A stretch of 7,678 nt of DNA, from the NCBI GenBank assembly GCA_047519745.1, contig JAPVSJ010000088.1:1-7678 (forward strand). The letters are read 5' to 3'. The notes under the pieces were generated by a model. The model was not told where the DNA came from. It saw only the letters and a program-made list of their open reading frames with translations, and made no database searches. Shown in pieces: positions 1 through 5,634 of this stretch (within the stretch, counting starts at the first letter, position 1; each line of letters begins with the position of its first letter). A program made the position numbers and the translations under genes. Source of the stretch: VRUE01 sp047519745 (GTDB lineage: Bacteria > Actinomycetota > Thermoleophilia > Solirubrobacterales > 70-9).

Positions 1-501
1 GGCGGCGAGCTTGTCGAGCACCGCTCCCGCAAGCGCGCCGATCGCGCCGTAGATCATCCCGATCAGCGCCAGGCCGGCGATCATCGGCAGCCAGGAGGCG
101 GCGGTGAAGTTGAGTGCGGTGACGATCGCCGCCACGGCGACGACCAGCGCCGTCGCCGCGCCGAGGACGAGCAGGCGGGCGATCACGGTCTCGCCGGGCC
201 GGTAGCCGGCGAGGACGAGACGGCGATCTCCCTCAAGCGCCGACTGCATGACGAAGACGCCGACGAGGGCGACGACGAAGGCGACGACGAGGCCGCCCAT
301 GCCGGCGCCGTGCAGGTCGCGCATCGTCGTCGTCACCACCACCCCGCCAGGCAGGCCGATCGTGCGCGGCGTCGGCAGCGTCTCGGCGATGCTGCGGGTG
401 ATGACGTAGGCGGGGACGATCACGAGCAGGATCAGGACCAGCGGCCGGCGCTCCTGATCGCGGAAGGCCATCGCAGTTGCGGTGCGGGCGCGCAGCAGCA
501 T
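1..501 (-). CDS. ABC-2 type transporter permease, second subunit (partial, C-terminus missing)
   Basis: This reading frame opens with ATG at 501-499 and stays open for 167 codons to the left edge, so the C-terminus is missing. It starts 2 bases after the TAG stop (506-504) of the first permease and should be translated from the same mRNA. The protein has a short basic N-terminus (MLLRART), a first membrane span at about residues 21-35, an extracytoplasmic stretch, then hydrophobic segments at about 68-86, 106-126 and 133-160. This fits the six-span layout of ABC-2 permeases. The segment LEGDRRLVLAGYRPGE between spans resembles the cytoplasmic coupling-helix region of such permeases; compare SRGADRRLAAAGLGP in the neighbouring subunit. 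The two permeases are therefore probably diverged paralogues forming a heterodimer. What is exported cannot be told from the sequence. Confidence 0.8.
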   Translation of the reverse strand, partial: MLLRARTATAMAFRDQERRPLVLILLVIVPAYVITRSIAETLPTPRTIGLPGGVVVTTTMRDLHGAGMGGLVVAFVVALVGVFVMQSALEGDRRLVLAGYRPGETVIARLLVLGAATALVVAVAAIVTALNFTAASWLPMIAGLALIGMIYGAIGALAGAVLDKLAA

Positions 502-503
502 CG

Positions 504-1217
504 CTAAGCCCTCGTCCGCGCCGAGAACCAGAAGGCCGCGAGGGCAACGGCGAGTGCGCCGAGCGCGACCGCCAGCGAGCCGACCCAATCGCCGCCGGGC
601 GAGCCCTGGCCGCCGCCCGCGGCGATCAGCAGGTTCGCCGCGTTGCGGGTAGGCGTGACGGAGACGAACCCGTTGCTCGTCATCTGCGGCCCCGAGAAGG
701 CATCGACCGAGAAGACGAGGATGACCAGGAGCGACCCCTCGAGCTGGCCCTTGACGAAGGCCCCGATCAGGGCGCCGATGCCGATGTAGATCGCGGCGAA
801 GGTGAAGATCGCAACCGCGGCGTGGAGGGGATGGCCGATCCCGCTGCGCAGCCAGAGGGTCATGAAGGCGACGGCGCTGACGACAAGACCGATCGCGAGC
901 GCGGCGACGATGCGCGAGACCGCGACCCGCACCGGGCCCAAGCCGGCGGCGGCGAGCCGGCGGTCGGCGCCGCGCGAGGAGGAGACCTGGAAGAAGGCGA
1001 GCGTCCCCGAGAGGAACGCCGCCGCCCAGCCGGCGCTGATCGCCGTCGCCGACTGACTGGCCAGCGTGCCGCCGAGCGCCTTGGCGAAGTCGCCGAGCAC
1101 GCTGGCGAAGATCAGCACGAAGAAGGCGGGGATGGCGACGAGCAGAACCAGGGTGAGCGGGGCGCGCAGGTGCTCGCGGACGAAGGCGGTGCTGGTCGGC
1201 AGCGCCACGCTCAGCAC
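504..1217 (-). CDS. ABC-2 type transporter permease, first subunit
   Basis: The product is a 237-residue integral membrane protein with about six hydrophobic spans: TLVLLVAIPAFFVLIFASVL near the N-terminus, then around the AGWAAAFLSG, IVAALAIGLVVSAVAFM, AAVAIFTFAAIYIGIGALIG and SLLVILVFSV segments, and a last span just before the RTRA C-terminus. The length and topology match ABC-2 family export permeases. I chose the GTG at 1217-1215 because it overlaps the TGA stop of the ATPase gene (1213-1211), a translational-coupling arrangement. An open frame continues upstream to 1358, but that part lies inside the ATPase gene and translates to Arg/Pro-rich shadow sequence. A second GTG at 1208-1206 is a possible alternative start. 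The subunit would pair with the ATPase at 1211-1915 and the permease at 1-501. The substrate is unknown. Confidence 0.88.
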   Translation of the reverse strand: MLSVALPTSTAFVREHLRAPLTLVLLVAIPAFFVLIFASVLGDFAKALGGTLASQSATAISAGWAAAFLSGTLAFFQVSSSRGADRRLAAAGLGPVRVAVSRIVAALAIGLVVSAVAFMTLWLRSGIGHPLHAAVAIFTFAAIYIGIGALIGAFVKGQLEGSLLVILVFSVDAFSGPQMTSNGFVSVTPTRNAANLLIAAGGGQGSPGGDWVGSLAVALGALAVALAAFWFSARTRA

Positions 1218-1915
1218 GTGCAGATCCGCCCTTCGCACAGTTCGTACATGCGGTCGAGCCGGTCGCGCTCGGCTAGCAGGTGGGAGACGATCAGGATGCC
1301 CATGCCGGCGTCGCGACGGCGCTCTGACATCTCCCAGAAGCGCAGGTAGGTCTCCCAATCGAAGCCGGAGTAGGGCTCGTCGAGCAGAAGCAGTTCGGGC
1401 TCGTGCATCAGCGCCAGCGCCAGGTTCAGCTTCTGCCGCGTCCCGCCCGAGAGCTCCTCGATCCGGTAGCTGCGATACCTGGCGAATTGCAGTTCTTCGA
1501 GCAGGCCGATGACAGCCTGCTCCCGAACGACGTCCTCCAGACCGTAAGCACGCCCGTAGAGCTCGAAGTGCTCATCGACGGTCAGCTTCTCCCAGACCAT
1601 CGGCAACTGCGGGCAGTAACCGAGGCGAGCGGGACGCTCGACCTCGCCGGCGTCTCGTGTCAGCAGGCCGACGATGATCTGCATCAGCGTGCTCTTGCCC
1701 GAGCCGTTCTCGCCGACCAAACCGACCAGCTCACCGGCACGGACTTCCAGCGTGGCGCCCGTCAGCACCTCGATCTTCCGCCGCACCGGCCAGATGCCGC
1801 GGTGAAAGCTCTTCTCGACGTCGCGCACCGCGAGCACCGGAGCTGCGCCGGACTGTGGGCACTCTGCATCGGCCCTCGCCGACGCCCTGTCTTGAATTTC
1901 CTCGCGAGCTGGCAT
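1211..1915 (-). CDS. ABC transporter ATP-binding protein
   Basis: This is a 234-residue nucleotide-binding subunit with the full set of ABC motifs: Walker A GENGSGKST (68-76), a Q-loop glutamine in GYCPQ (Q103), signature LSGGT (155-159), Walker B LLLLDE (175-180) with its catalytic glutamate, D-loop SGFD (183-186) and the switch histidine in SH (212). It would hydrolyse ATP to drive the two permeases encoded immediately downstream. The first ~25 residues (MPAREEIQDRA...) come before the usual ABC N-terminal strand (PVLAVRDVEKSF) and look like a variable extension. No good ribosome binding site precedes the ATG at 1915-1913, so a shorter start near residue 27 (GTG) is possible. The C-terminus is clipped soon after the H-loop and ends in cysteines (C227, C232, C234), an unusual but unexplained detail. 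Its substrate cannot be assigned; the operon is divergent from the Met-rich/cytochrome unit. Confidence 0.95.
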   Translation of the reverse strand: MPAREEIQDRASARADAECPQSGAAPVLAVRDVEKSFHRGIWPVRRKIEVLTGATLEVRAGELVGLVGENGSGKSTLMQIIVGLLTRDAGEVERPARLGYCPQLPMVWEKLTVDEHFELYGRAYGLEDVVREQAVIGLLEELQFARYRSYRIEELSGGTRQKLNLALALMHEPELLLLDEPYSGFDWETYLRFWEMSERRRDAGMGILIVSHLLAERDRLDRMYELCEGRICTC

Positions 1916-1930
1916 TGGCCCGGAATTTCA

Positions 1931-1958
1931 AGGCTATGCGCTGGCGTACAGGCGTCCA
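1931..1958 (-). promoter_or_regulatory. Candidate promoter of the ABC exporter operon
   Basis: Read on the minus strand, a TGGACG -35-like box (plus-strand 1958-1953, 4 of 6 to TTGACA) is followed after 16 bases by TAGCCT (1936-1931), which fits the actinobacterial TANNNT -10 pattern. Transcription would begin near 1924, leaving a leader of about nine bases with no Shine-Dalgarno. That is consistent with the weak start context of the ATPase gene. This is pattern matching only. Confidence 0.3.
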
Positions 1959-1984
1959 TCCGGTCTATGCCCGGTTCTCGGCTC

Positions 1985-2017
1985 GGTGTTTCACCTAGCC
2001 AAGAAGGTGGAAATTCC
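1985..2017. promoter_or_regulatory. Cluster of short dyads in the divergent intergenic region
   Basis: GGTG-TTT-CACC (1985-1995) overlaps a second dyad CACCT-N8-AGGTG (1992-2009), followed by GGAAATTCC (2009-2017). The octamer GAAATTCC (2010-2017) is the exact reverse complement of GGAATTTC at 1922-1929, about 80 bases away near the exporter start. The ACCT...AGGT symmetry loosely recalls operators bound by MerR-type regulators, but the spacing to the -35/-10 boxes is not the MerR arrangement. A regulator binding here could affect both divergent units. No regulator gene for it is visible nearby. Confidence 0.25.
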
Positions 2018-2021
2018 CGTA

Positions 2022-2049
2022 TTGCGCTGGGCGCCACAGCTCATAGGCT
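2022..2049 (+). promoter_or_regulatory. Candidate promoter of the Met-rich/SHOCT/cytochrome unit
   Basis: TTGCGC (2022-2027) and TAGGCT (2044-2049, TANNNT pattern) are separated by 16 bases, with transcription expected to start near 2056. The spacer carries a GCTG...CAGC dyad around GGCGCC (2026-2040) that could be an operator. This start point would place the GGAGGT at 2059-2064 inside a short leader, which supports translation from the ATG at 2078. Confidence 0.35.
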
Positions 2050-2058
2050 TCTCTGTAT

Positions 2059-2064
2059 GGAGGT
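2059..2064 (+). promoter_or_regulatory. Ribosome binding site deciding the start of the Met-rich SHOCT gene
   Basis: GGAGGT lies 13 bases before the ATG at 2078 and overlaps the in-frame ATG at 2057. The upstream ATG has no ribosome binding site and could only be used on a leaderless transcript. The 13-base spacing is somewhat long, so the choice of start is probable rather than certain. Confidence 0.5.
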
Positions 2065-2077
2065 GTCAAGCAGAGCA

Positions 2078-2779
2078 ATGCACCGCGCAACCGCGAGACC
2101 TCCCGCCCCCATCGCGGCCTTCGCCTGCCTTGTGTTCGCCGCCGCGCTTGTACCTGCGGGGCTCGCCGGCGCTACTCCGCAAGAGGAACGACAGGGCTCG
2201 CAGATTCTGAAAGAACTCGAAAGCGGAAAGCTCAAGTGCAGCGACGCCAGCGCGTCGGATTTCGAGCTGGTCGGCGAGTACGCGATGGGCCGCACGTTCG
2301 GCTCACCCGCCCAGCACGAGGCGATGAACCAGATGATGAGCCGCATGATGGGGAGCCGGGGCGAGGAAAGCGTCCACGAGGCGATGGGCCGCCGCTTCTC
2401 CGGTTGCGGCGGCGGGCAGTTGCCCCCCGGCTTCGGTCAGATGATGGGTGCCGTCAACGCGATGGGAATGATGGGCGGCGGCATGATGGGCGGCGGCCCC
2501 GGCCAGAGCGGCGGCTCCTACGGTTCGCCCGGCTCGATGATGGGCGGCTACGGCTACAACGCCGCGAGCAACGAAAACGACGAGGGCTTCGACGGTCCCT
2601 CCGCCGGGGCGATGGTGGGGATGATGGCCGTCTTGATCGCCGCGGTCGCACTGGCCGTCTTTCTGCTCTCCAGATGGCGGCCCGGCGGCCCCAAAGAGAC
2701 CCTCGAGCGCCGCTACGCGAAGGGCGAGCTGAGCGCTGAGGAGTACCAAGAGCACCGACGCCTGCTCGAAGGGAGCTGA
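2078..2779 (+). CDS. Methionine-rich, membrane-anchored SHOCT-domain protein
   Basis: The product has 233 residues. Residues 1-32 form a Sec signal peptide (basic MHRATAR, a hydrophobic core, and AGA before a likely cut at 32/33). A predicted extracytoplasmic helical region follows, with two HEAM motifs (H80-M83 and H100-M103) and two cysteines (C54, C110). Next is a Met/Gly-rich tract with MMGGGMMGGG (131-140) and SMMGGYGYN (153-161). About 16 methionines fall between residues 70 and 155. A membrane span (about 177-198) leads to a cytoplasmic SHOCT domain (about 205-231, LERRYAKGELSAEEYQEHRRLLE). SHOCT domains are short C-terminal modules thought to mediate oligomerisation. Met, His and Cys clusters exposed outside the membrane are typical of Cu(I) sites, so copper binding is inferred. 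The ATG at 2057 is an alternative start adding seven residues. The open frame extends antisense through the ATPase gene, but nothing supports translation there. It is the first gene of the unit, with the next ATG only 5 bases after its stop. Confidence 0.8.
   Translation: MHRATARPPAPIAAFACLVFAAALVPAGLAGATPQEERQGSQILKELESGKLKCSDASASDFELVGEYAMGRTFGSPAQHEAMNQMMSRMMGSRGEESVHEAMGRRFSGCGGGQLPPGFGQMMGAVNAMGMMGGGMMGGGPGQSGGSYGSPGSMMGGYGYNAASNENDEGFDGPSAGAMVGMMAVLIAAVALAVFLLSRWRPGGPKETLERRYAKGELSAEEYQEHRRLLEGS
2468..2497 (+). repeat. Exact 15-bp tandem repeat inside the Met-rich gene
   Basis: Two perfect head-to-tail copies of ATGATGGGCGGCGGC (2468-2482 and 2483-2497) encode MMGGG twice. The repeat keeps frame, so gain or loss of a copy would change only the number of MMGGG units. 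Looser copies (ATGATGGGGAGC at 2345, ATGATGGGTGCC at 2441 and ATGATGGGCGGC at 2537) suggest growth by duplication. Confidence 0.9.
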
Positions 2780-2784
2780 CAGAG

Positions 2785-3081
2785 ATGATCGCCACCGCAC
2801 TGCTGATCGCCGATTCGAGCTTCGACAACCACATGGGCGATTGGGGGGCCGGCTGGTGGGTTCTGATGGCCTTGATGATGGTGGTCTTCTGGGGCCTCGT
2901 GATCCTCGGGGCCGTTTGGCTGATCCGGGCGCTGATGAGCGAGCGCCACGGCCACGGCGGCCGGAGTCCGATCGACGTGCTCGACCACCGACTCGCGAGC
3001 GGCGAGATCACCCCCGAGGAGTACCGCCAGCGCCGCTCGACCCTCCAAGGCAAGGAAGGCGGCGGCGCCGGTGGCTCATAG
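2785..3081 (+). CDS. Small single-span SHOCT-domain membrane protein
   Basis: This is a 98-residue protein. A short N-terminus containing an HMGDWGAGWW stretch is followed by one strongly hydrophobic span (about 24-50, WVLMALMMVVFWGLVILGAV), a histidine-containing linker (RHGHGG, 54-59) and a SHOCT domain (about 61-88, SPIDVLDHRLASGEITPEEY). The tail is glycine-rich. The ATG at 2785 follows GGGAG (2771-2775) at a 9-base spacing and lies 5 bases after the stop of the Met-rich gene, so the two are almost certainly co-transcribed. Both proteins end in SHOCT domains predicted to be cytoplasmic, which suggests they associate through them. Proteins of this size and architecture are common in actinobacteria and usually annotated only as SHOCT-domain proteins. 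The biochemical role is unknown. Confidence 0.85.
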   Translation: MIATALLIADSSFDNHMGDWGAGWWVLMALMMVVFWGLVILGAVWLIRALMSERHGHGGRSPIDVLDHRLASGEITPEEYRQRRSTLQGKEGGGAGGS

Positions 3082-3120
3082 CCGCTTGTCAAGGCCGCGG
3101 TGCCGGGTCAGGTTTGAGCC

Positions 3121-3642
3121 ATGAGCAGGCGCCGGTCGCTGTTCAAGGTCATCGACCCCTTCCTGCTTGCGCTTGGCGCCGTCTGCCTGGTCGGGACCGG
3201 CGTTCTGATCGGCGCCTTGATCGAGGGGGGAAGCAGCTCACCCCCCGGCACGCTTGAAGCCGATGAAATCGGCAACGTGAAGGACGGGCGCGAGCTGTTC
3301 GTCAGCCAGGGTTGTGGGATGTGCCACAGCTTCGAGGGGCAGGGTGGCTCCGACGCTCCCCCTCTGGACTTCATGAAGGGCGAACTCACCGCAGGAGAGA
3401 TCGCCAACATGAGCGGCCTGATCTGGAACCACGTCCCGATCATGCAGGAAGCTTTCAAAGCGGAGCACATCCCCTTCCCCGAATTCAGCGGCAGTCAGAT
3501 GGCAAGCCTGATCGCCTACCTTCATGCTGGAGGCCCACCACCGAACGTGAAGACGATGGGTTCCAAGATGGGCGGTGAGCCCCGAGGCGAGCAGTCCGGA
3601 ACCGGCGAGCAGATGGGCGGCTCGACTATGGGCAGCGAATAG
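3121..3642 (+). CDS. Membrane-anchored monohaem cytochrome c with Met/Gly-rich tail
   Basis: The product has 173 residues. A basic N-terminus (MSRRRSLFK) and one hydrophobic segment (about 13-34) act as an uncleaved anchor that puts the rest outside the membrane. The haem-binding site is C65-G-M-C68-H69. Downstream, IWNHVPIM (101-108) followed by HIPFPEFSGSQMASLIAYL matches the C-terminal part of class I-like small cytochromes c, where a methionine usually gives the sixth haem ligand. M108 is the candidate, with M97 and M127 less likely. After residue 138 a low-complexity tail adds several Met/Gly pairs (TMGSKMGG, EQMGGSTMGS). The gene starts 39 bases after the stop of the small SHOCT gene with a weak CAGG ribosome site (3109-3112), so it probably belongs to the same unit. 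It would carry single electrons on the outer face of the membrane; its donor and acceptor are not encoded here. Confidence 0.9.
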   Translation: MSRRRSLFKVIDPFLLALGAVCLVGTGVLIGALIEGGSSSPPGTLEADEIGNVKDGRELFVSQGCGMCHSFEGQGGSDAPPLDFMKGELTAGEIANMSGLIWNHVPIMQEAFKAEHIPFPEFSGSQMASLIAYLHAGGPPPNVKTMGSKMGGEPRGEQSGTGEQMGGSTMGSE

Positions 3643-3660
3643 GCGTGCGCGTGAGCCCTC

Positions 3661-3673
3661 ATTGAGACTCAAT
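3661..3673. terminator. Short dyad between convergent genes (weak terminator candidate)
   Basis: ATTGAGACTCAAT is a perfect inverted repeat that can form a 5-bp stem with a 3-base loop. It sits between the convergent cytochrome c and DUF6448-type genes and includes the latter's stop codon. It has no U-tract and is AT-rich, so it is at best a weak terminator. Confidence 0.2.
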
Positions 3674-4205
3674 CGTGACGCGTGTGATGCTCGGCCTCGT
3701 GCGGGGCAGACTCTGCGCACTCATATAGTCGATGCGCCCAGACCTGCAACCCGAGCATGGCCGAGACGTACTCGCGGTTCGCCCCTATGTCTCCGTTCGC
3801 CCGCTCGCCGAGTTCGAGAACCGCCTGCAGCTGGGTCCTCGCCCGCTCGGCTACCGCGTCACAGAGAACGCTGACAAGCTCGTCGGCCGAGCCCGTCTCG
3901 ATCGCCCGCTCGGCGACCGGGATCACCGGCCCCGGATCCAGCCCGGCCGGCTTCAGCCCGGTGAACGGCTCGCCCTCACCTGCCCGGTGCAGGCGGACGA
4001 CCGTCTCGAAGAAATGCAGGTCGGCCAGCTCTCGGGCCTGATCGCCCTGTCCCCTCAGCTCGACCACGGATGCGAAGCGCCGCTTCACCTCCCCCTCGCC
4101 GTCTTTGGGGACGTATGGCAAGACCAGGCCCACGTCCTTCTCTTCGAGCGCCCGAGCGGCAGCCTTGACGACAGGCCCGTCCATCGTGTCGCAGTGTGGT
4201 GGCAT
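3669..4205 (-). CDS. DUF6448-type protein
   Basis: This is a 178-residue protein of unknown biochemical function. The opening PPHCDTMDGPVV (2-13), the following helix and valine/proline segment (LVLPYVPK, 27-34), FFETVVRLHRAGEGEPFTGLKPAG (65-88) and GPVIPVAERAIETGS (92-106) match what I recall of the DUF6448 family. Family members often carry a signal peptide just before the HCDTMDG motif; here the ATG sits directly before it, so this copy is predicted cytoplasmic. Conserved H4, C5, D6, H64 and H73 could form a metal site, but that is inference. The tail is histidine-rich (HEAEHHTRHD). I chose the ATG at 4205-4203 because AAAGGGGTG lies just upstream (minus strand, 4217-4209). The open frame reaches back to 4310, but that part is Arg-rich and overlaps the divergent permease gene. 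It is expressed divergently from the permease across a 41-bp gap. Confidence 0.75.
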   Translation of the reverse strand: MPPHCDTMDGPVVKAAARALEEKDVGLVLPYVPKDGEGEVKRRFASVVELRGQGDQARELADLHFFETVVRLHRAGEGEPFTGLKPAGLDPGPVIPVAERAIETGSADELVSVLCDAVAERARTQLQAVLELGERANGDIGANREYVSAMLGLQVWAHRLYECAESAPHEAEHHTRHD

Positions 4206-4208
4206 CCT

Positions 4209-4217
4209 CACCCCTTT
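4209..4217 (-). promoter_or_regulatory. Ribosome binding site of the DUF6448-type gene
   Basis: On the minus strand AAAGGGGTG (4217-4209) places a GGGG core five bases before the ATG at 4205. This fixes the start there rather than at the upstream in-frame ATG at 4310. It lies in the 41-bp gap to the divergent permease gene, so both control regions must overlap. Confidence 0.6.
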
Positions 4218-4246
4218 CTCGCGTTTCTGAGACTTTCCCGCATTCA

Positions 4247-5557
4247 ATGTCCCCGGTCCACCGCGAAGAGACTCTCGACGGCCCACGGGCGCTGCGGCGC
4301 GTCGTCTCACGACGAATGCTCTTTTTCTTCGTCCTCGGCGACATTCTCGGCGGCGGCATCTACGCGCTTGTCGGTCCCGTCAGCGCCGAGGTGGGAGGAG
4401 CGATCTGGACCTCGTTCCTGGTCGCGCTCCTCCTGGCGGCGCTCACCGCGGGCTCCTACGTCGAACTGGCGACGAAGTACCCGCGCGCGGGTGGAGCCGC
4501 CTTCTACGCAAAGCAGGCGTTCGGAAGCCCGCTGGTCGCCTTCCTCGTCGCCTTCGCCGTGGTGGCTTCGGGCGTCACCTCGGCGAGCGCGCTTTCGCGG
4601 GCCTTTGGCGGCGACTACCTGGCGGAGTTCGTCTCCCTGCCGACGGCAGCCGCGGCCTTGGCCTTCATCGCCGTGGTCGCGGTGGTCAACTTCATCGGCA
4701 TTCTCGCCTCGGTCCGCATAAACGTCATCCTGACCCTCGTCGAGCTGGGCGGCCTGCTCCTCGTGGTGATCGTCGGAGTCGCGGCACTCGCGGACGGACA
4801 GGGAGAGCCGAGTCGGGCATTCGAACTGAAAGAAGGGGCGGCCCCAATCCTGGCGATCCTCGCGGGCGCCGCCCTTGCCTTCTATGCGCTGATCGGCTTT
4901 GAGGACTCGGTGAACGTCGCCGAGGAGACGATCCGACCGGAGCGCTCTTATCCGATCGTGCTCTTTGCCGGTCTCGGGGTCGCCGGTGGCATCTACTTGG
5001 TCGTGACGATCATCGCCTCGATGGCAGTCCCGACCGGCCGCCTCGCAAGCTCGAGCGGCGCCCTGCTCGAAGTCGTTCGGATAGGGCCGCTGTCGGTGTC
5101 GAGCAAGGTGTTCTCGGCGATCGGCTTGATGGCTTTGGCAAACGGCGCGTTGATCAACATGATCATGGCCTCTCGTCTGCTCTACGGGATGGCCAGGGAA
5201 GAGGTTCTGCCAACCTCGCTCGGCTACCTCAGCCGACGCGGCACTCCGGTCGTGTCGATTGCCTTTACCACCCTGATCGCTGTGGGGCTCATCCTCACCG
5301 GCGACCTCGGGACGCTTGCCGACACGACCGTGGTCCTCCTGCTCGCTGTCTTCGTTGTTGTGAACGTCTCCGCGTTGCTGCTGCGAAAAGAAGAGGTCAG
5401 CCACGATCACTTTGAAGTCCCCCCTCTCCTGCCGGTGGGAGGGATTGCCGCCTGTCTTCTGGTCATGACCCAGGTCGAAGGCGGAACCTGGCTACGAGCC
5501 GGGGCACTGCTCCTCCTCGGCCTCGCCATGTGGCTGGGCCAGCGGATGGTGCGGTGA
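4247..5557 (+). CDS. APC-superfamily amino acid permease
   Basis: This is a 436-residue polytopic membrane protein with about 12 spans. The broken first helix is recognisable in LGDILGGGIYALVG (30-43), the substrate-backbone-binding glycine motif of the family. The second conserved block SYVELATKYPRAGGAAFY (70-87) and the span-6 block YALIGFEDSVNVAEE, followed by TIRPERSYP, are typical of APC permeases that take up or exchange amino acids or polyamines with ion coupling. The substrate cannot be named; the EDSVNVAEE segment recalls cationic amino acid transporter-like members. I prefer the ATG at 4247: it keeps the conserved LRRVVSRR lead-in to helix 1 and does not overlap the divergent gene. 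It lacks a ribosome binding site and may be leaderless. A GTG at 4196 would add 17 residues but would overlap the first codons of the DUF6448-type gene on the other strand. It ends 77 bases before the convergent DUF2269-like gene. Confidence 0.93.
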   Translation: MSPVHREETLDGPRALRRVVSRRMLFFFVLGDILGGGIYALVGPVSAEVGGAIWTSFLVALLLAALTAGSYVELATKYPRAGGAAFYAKQAFGSPLVAFLVAFAVVASGVTSASALSRAFGGDYLAEFVSLPTAAAALAFIAVVAVVNFIGILASVRINVILTLVELGGLLLVVIVGVAALADGQGEPSRAFELKEGAAPILAILAGAALAFYALIGFEDSVNVAEETIRPERSYPIVLFAGLGVAGGIYLVVTIIASMAVPTGRLASSSGALLEVVRIGPLSVSSKVFSAIGLMALANGALINMIMASRLLYGMAREEVLPTSLGYLSRRGTPVVSIAFTTLIAVGLILTGDLGTLADTTVVLLLAVFVVVNVSALLLRKEEVSHDHFEVPPLLPVGGIAACLLVMTQVEGGTWLRAGALLLLGLAMWLGQRMVR

Positions 5558-5567
5558 GGCGAGGTAG

Positions 5568-5608
5568 ACCGACAAGCGCTTCAGCCTCAATCTCTGGGCG
5601 TTGCCGGT
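5568..5608. terminator. Imperfect stem-loop between convergent genes (weak terminator candidate)
   Basis: ACCGACAAGCGC (5568-5579) pairs imperfectly with GCGTTGCCGGT (5598-5608) around an 18-base loop, in the 77-bp gap between the convergent permease and DUF2269-like genes. There is no clear U-tract on either strand. Position is the main argument for a terminator. Confidence 0.25.
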
Positions 5609-5634
5609 TTCAGCCATATGGACGCCGGGTTGAG

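Noticed and set aside
477..1349. Long plus-strand open frame of 290 codons
   Set aside because: It is antisense to the first permease and the end of the ATPase, and its translation is Arg/Glu/Asp-rich low-complexity sequence typical of GC-rich shadow frames.
504..1358. N-terminal extension of the first permease back to 1358
   Set aside because: The extra 47 residues are Arg/Pro-rich, lie inside the ATPase gene and come before a well-placed GTG overlapping the ATPase stop.
1992..2009. CACCT-N8-AGGTG as a definite MerR/CueR operator
   Set aside because: It lies upstream of the -35 box instead of within a lengthened spacer, and no MerR-type gene is in the window. Kept only as a generic dyad.
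1403..2077. Upstream extension of the Met-rich SHOCT frame
   Set aside because: It runs antisense through the ATPase gene, would bury the signal peptide in mid-protein and ignores the GGAGGT and promoter just before 2078.
2303..3092. Minus-strand open frames opposite the Met-rich and small SHOCT genes
   Set aside because: Their translations are His/Ala- or Arg/Ser-rich shadows of the Met/Gly codons, with no domain or ribosome site.
4196..4246. GTG at 4196 as the permease start
   Set aside because: It would overlap the start of the divergent DUF6448-type gene, has no ribosome site and adds residues not typical of the family.
3732..4721. Plus-strand open frame of 329 codons across the DUF6448-type gene and the permease start
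   Set aside because: It overlaps two well-supported genes, and its second half is Arg/Ser/Pro-rich shadow sequence.
4307..5410. Minus-strand open frame of 367 codons
   Set aside because: It is antisense to the whole permease gene, and its Asp/Glu/Arg/His-rich translation is the shadow of hydrophobic codons.
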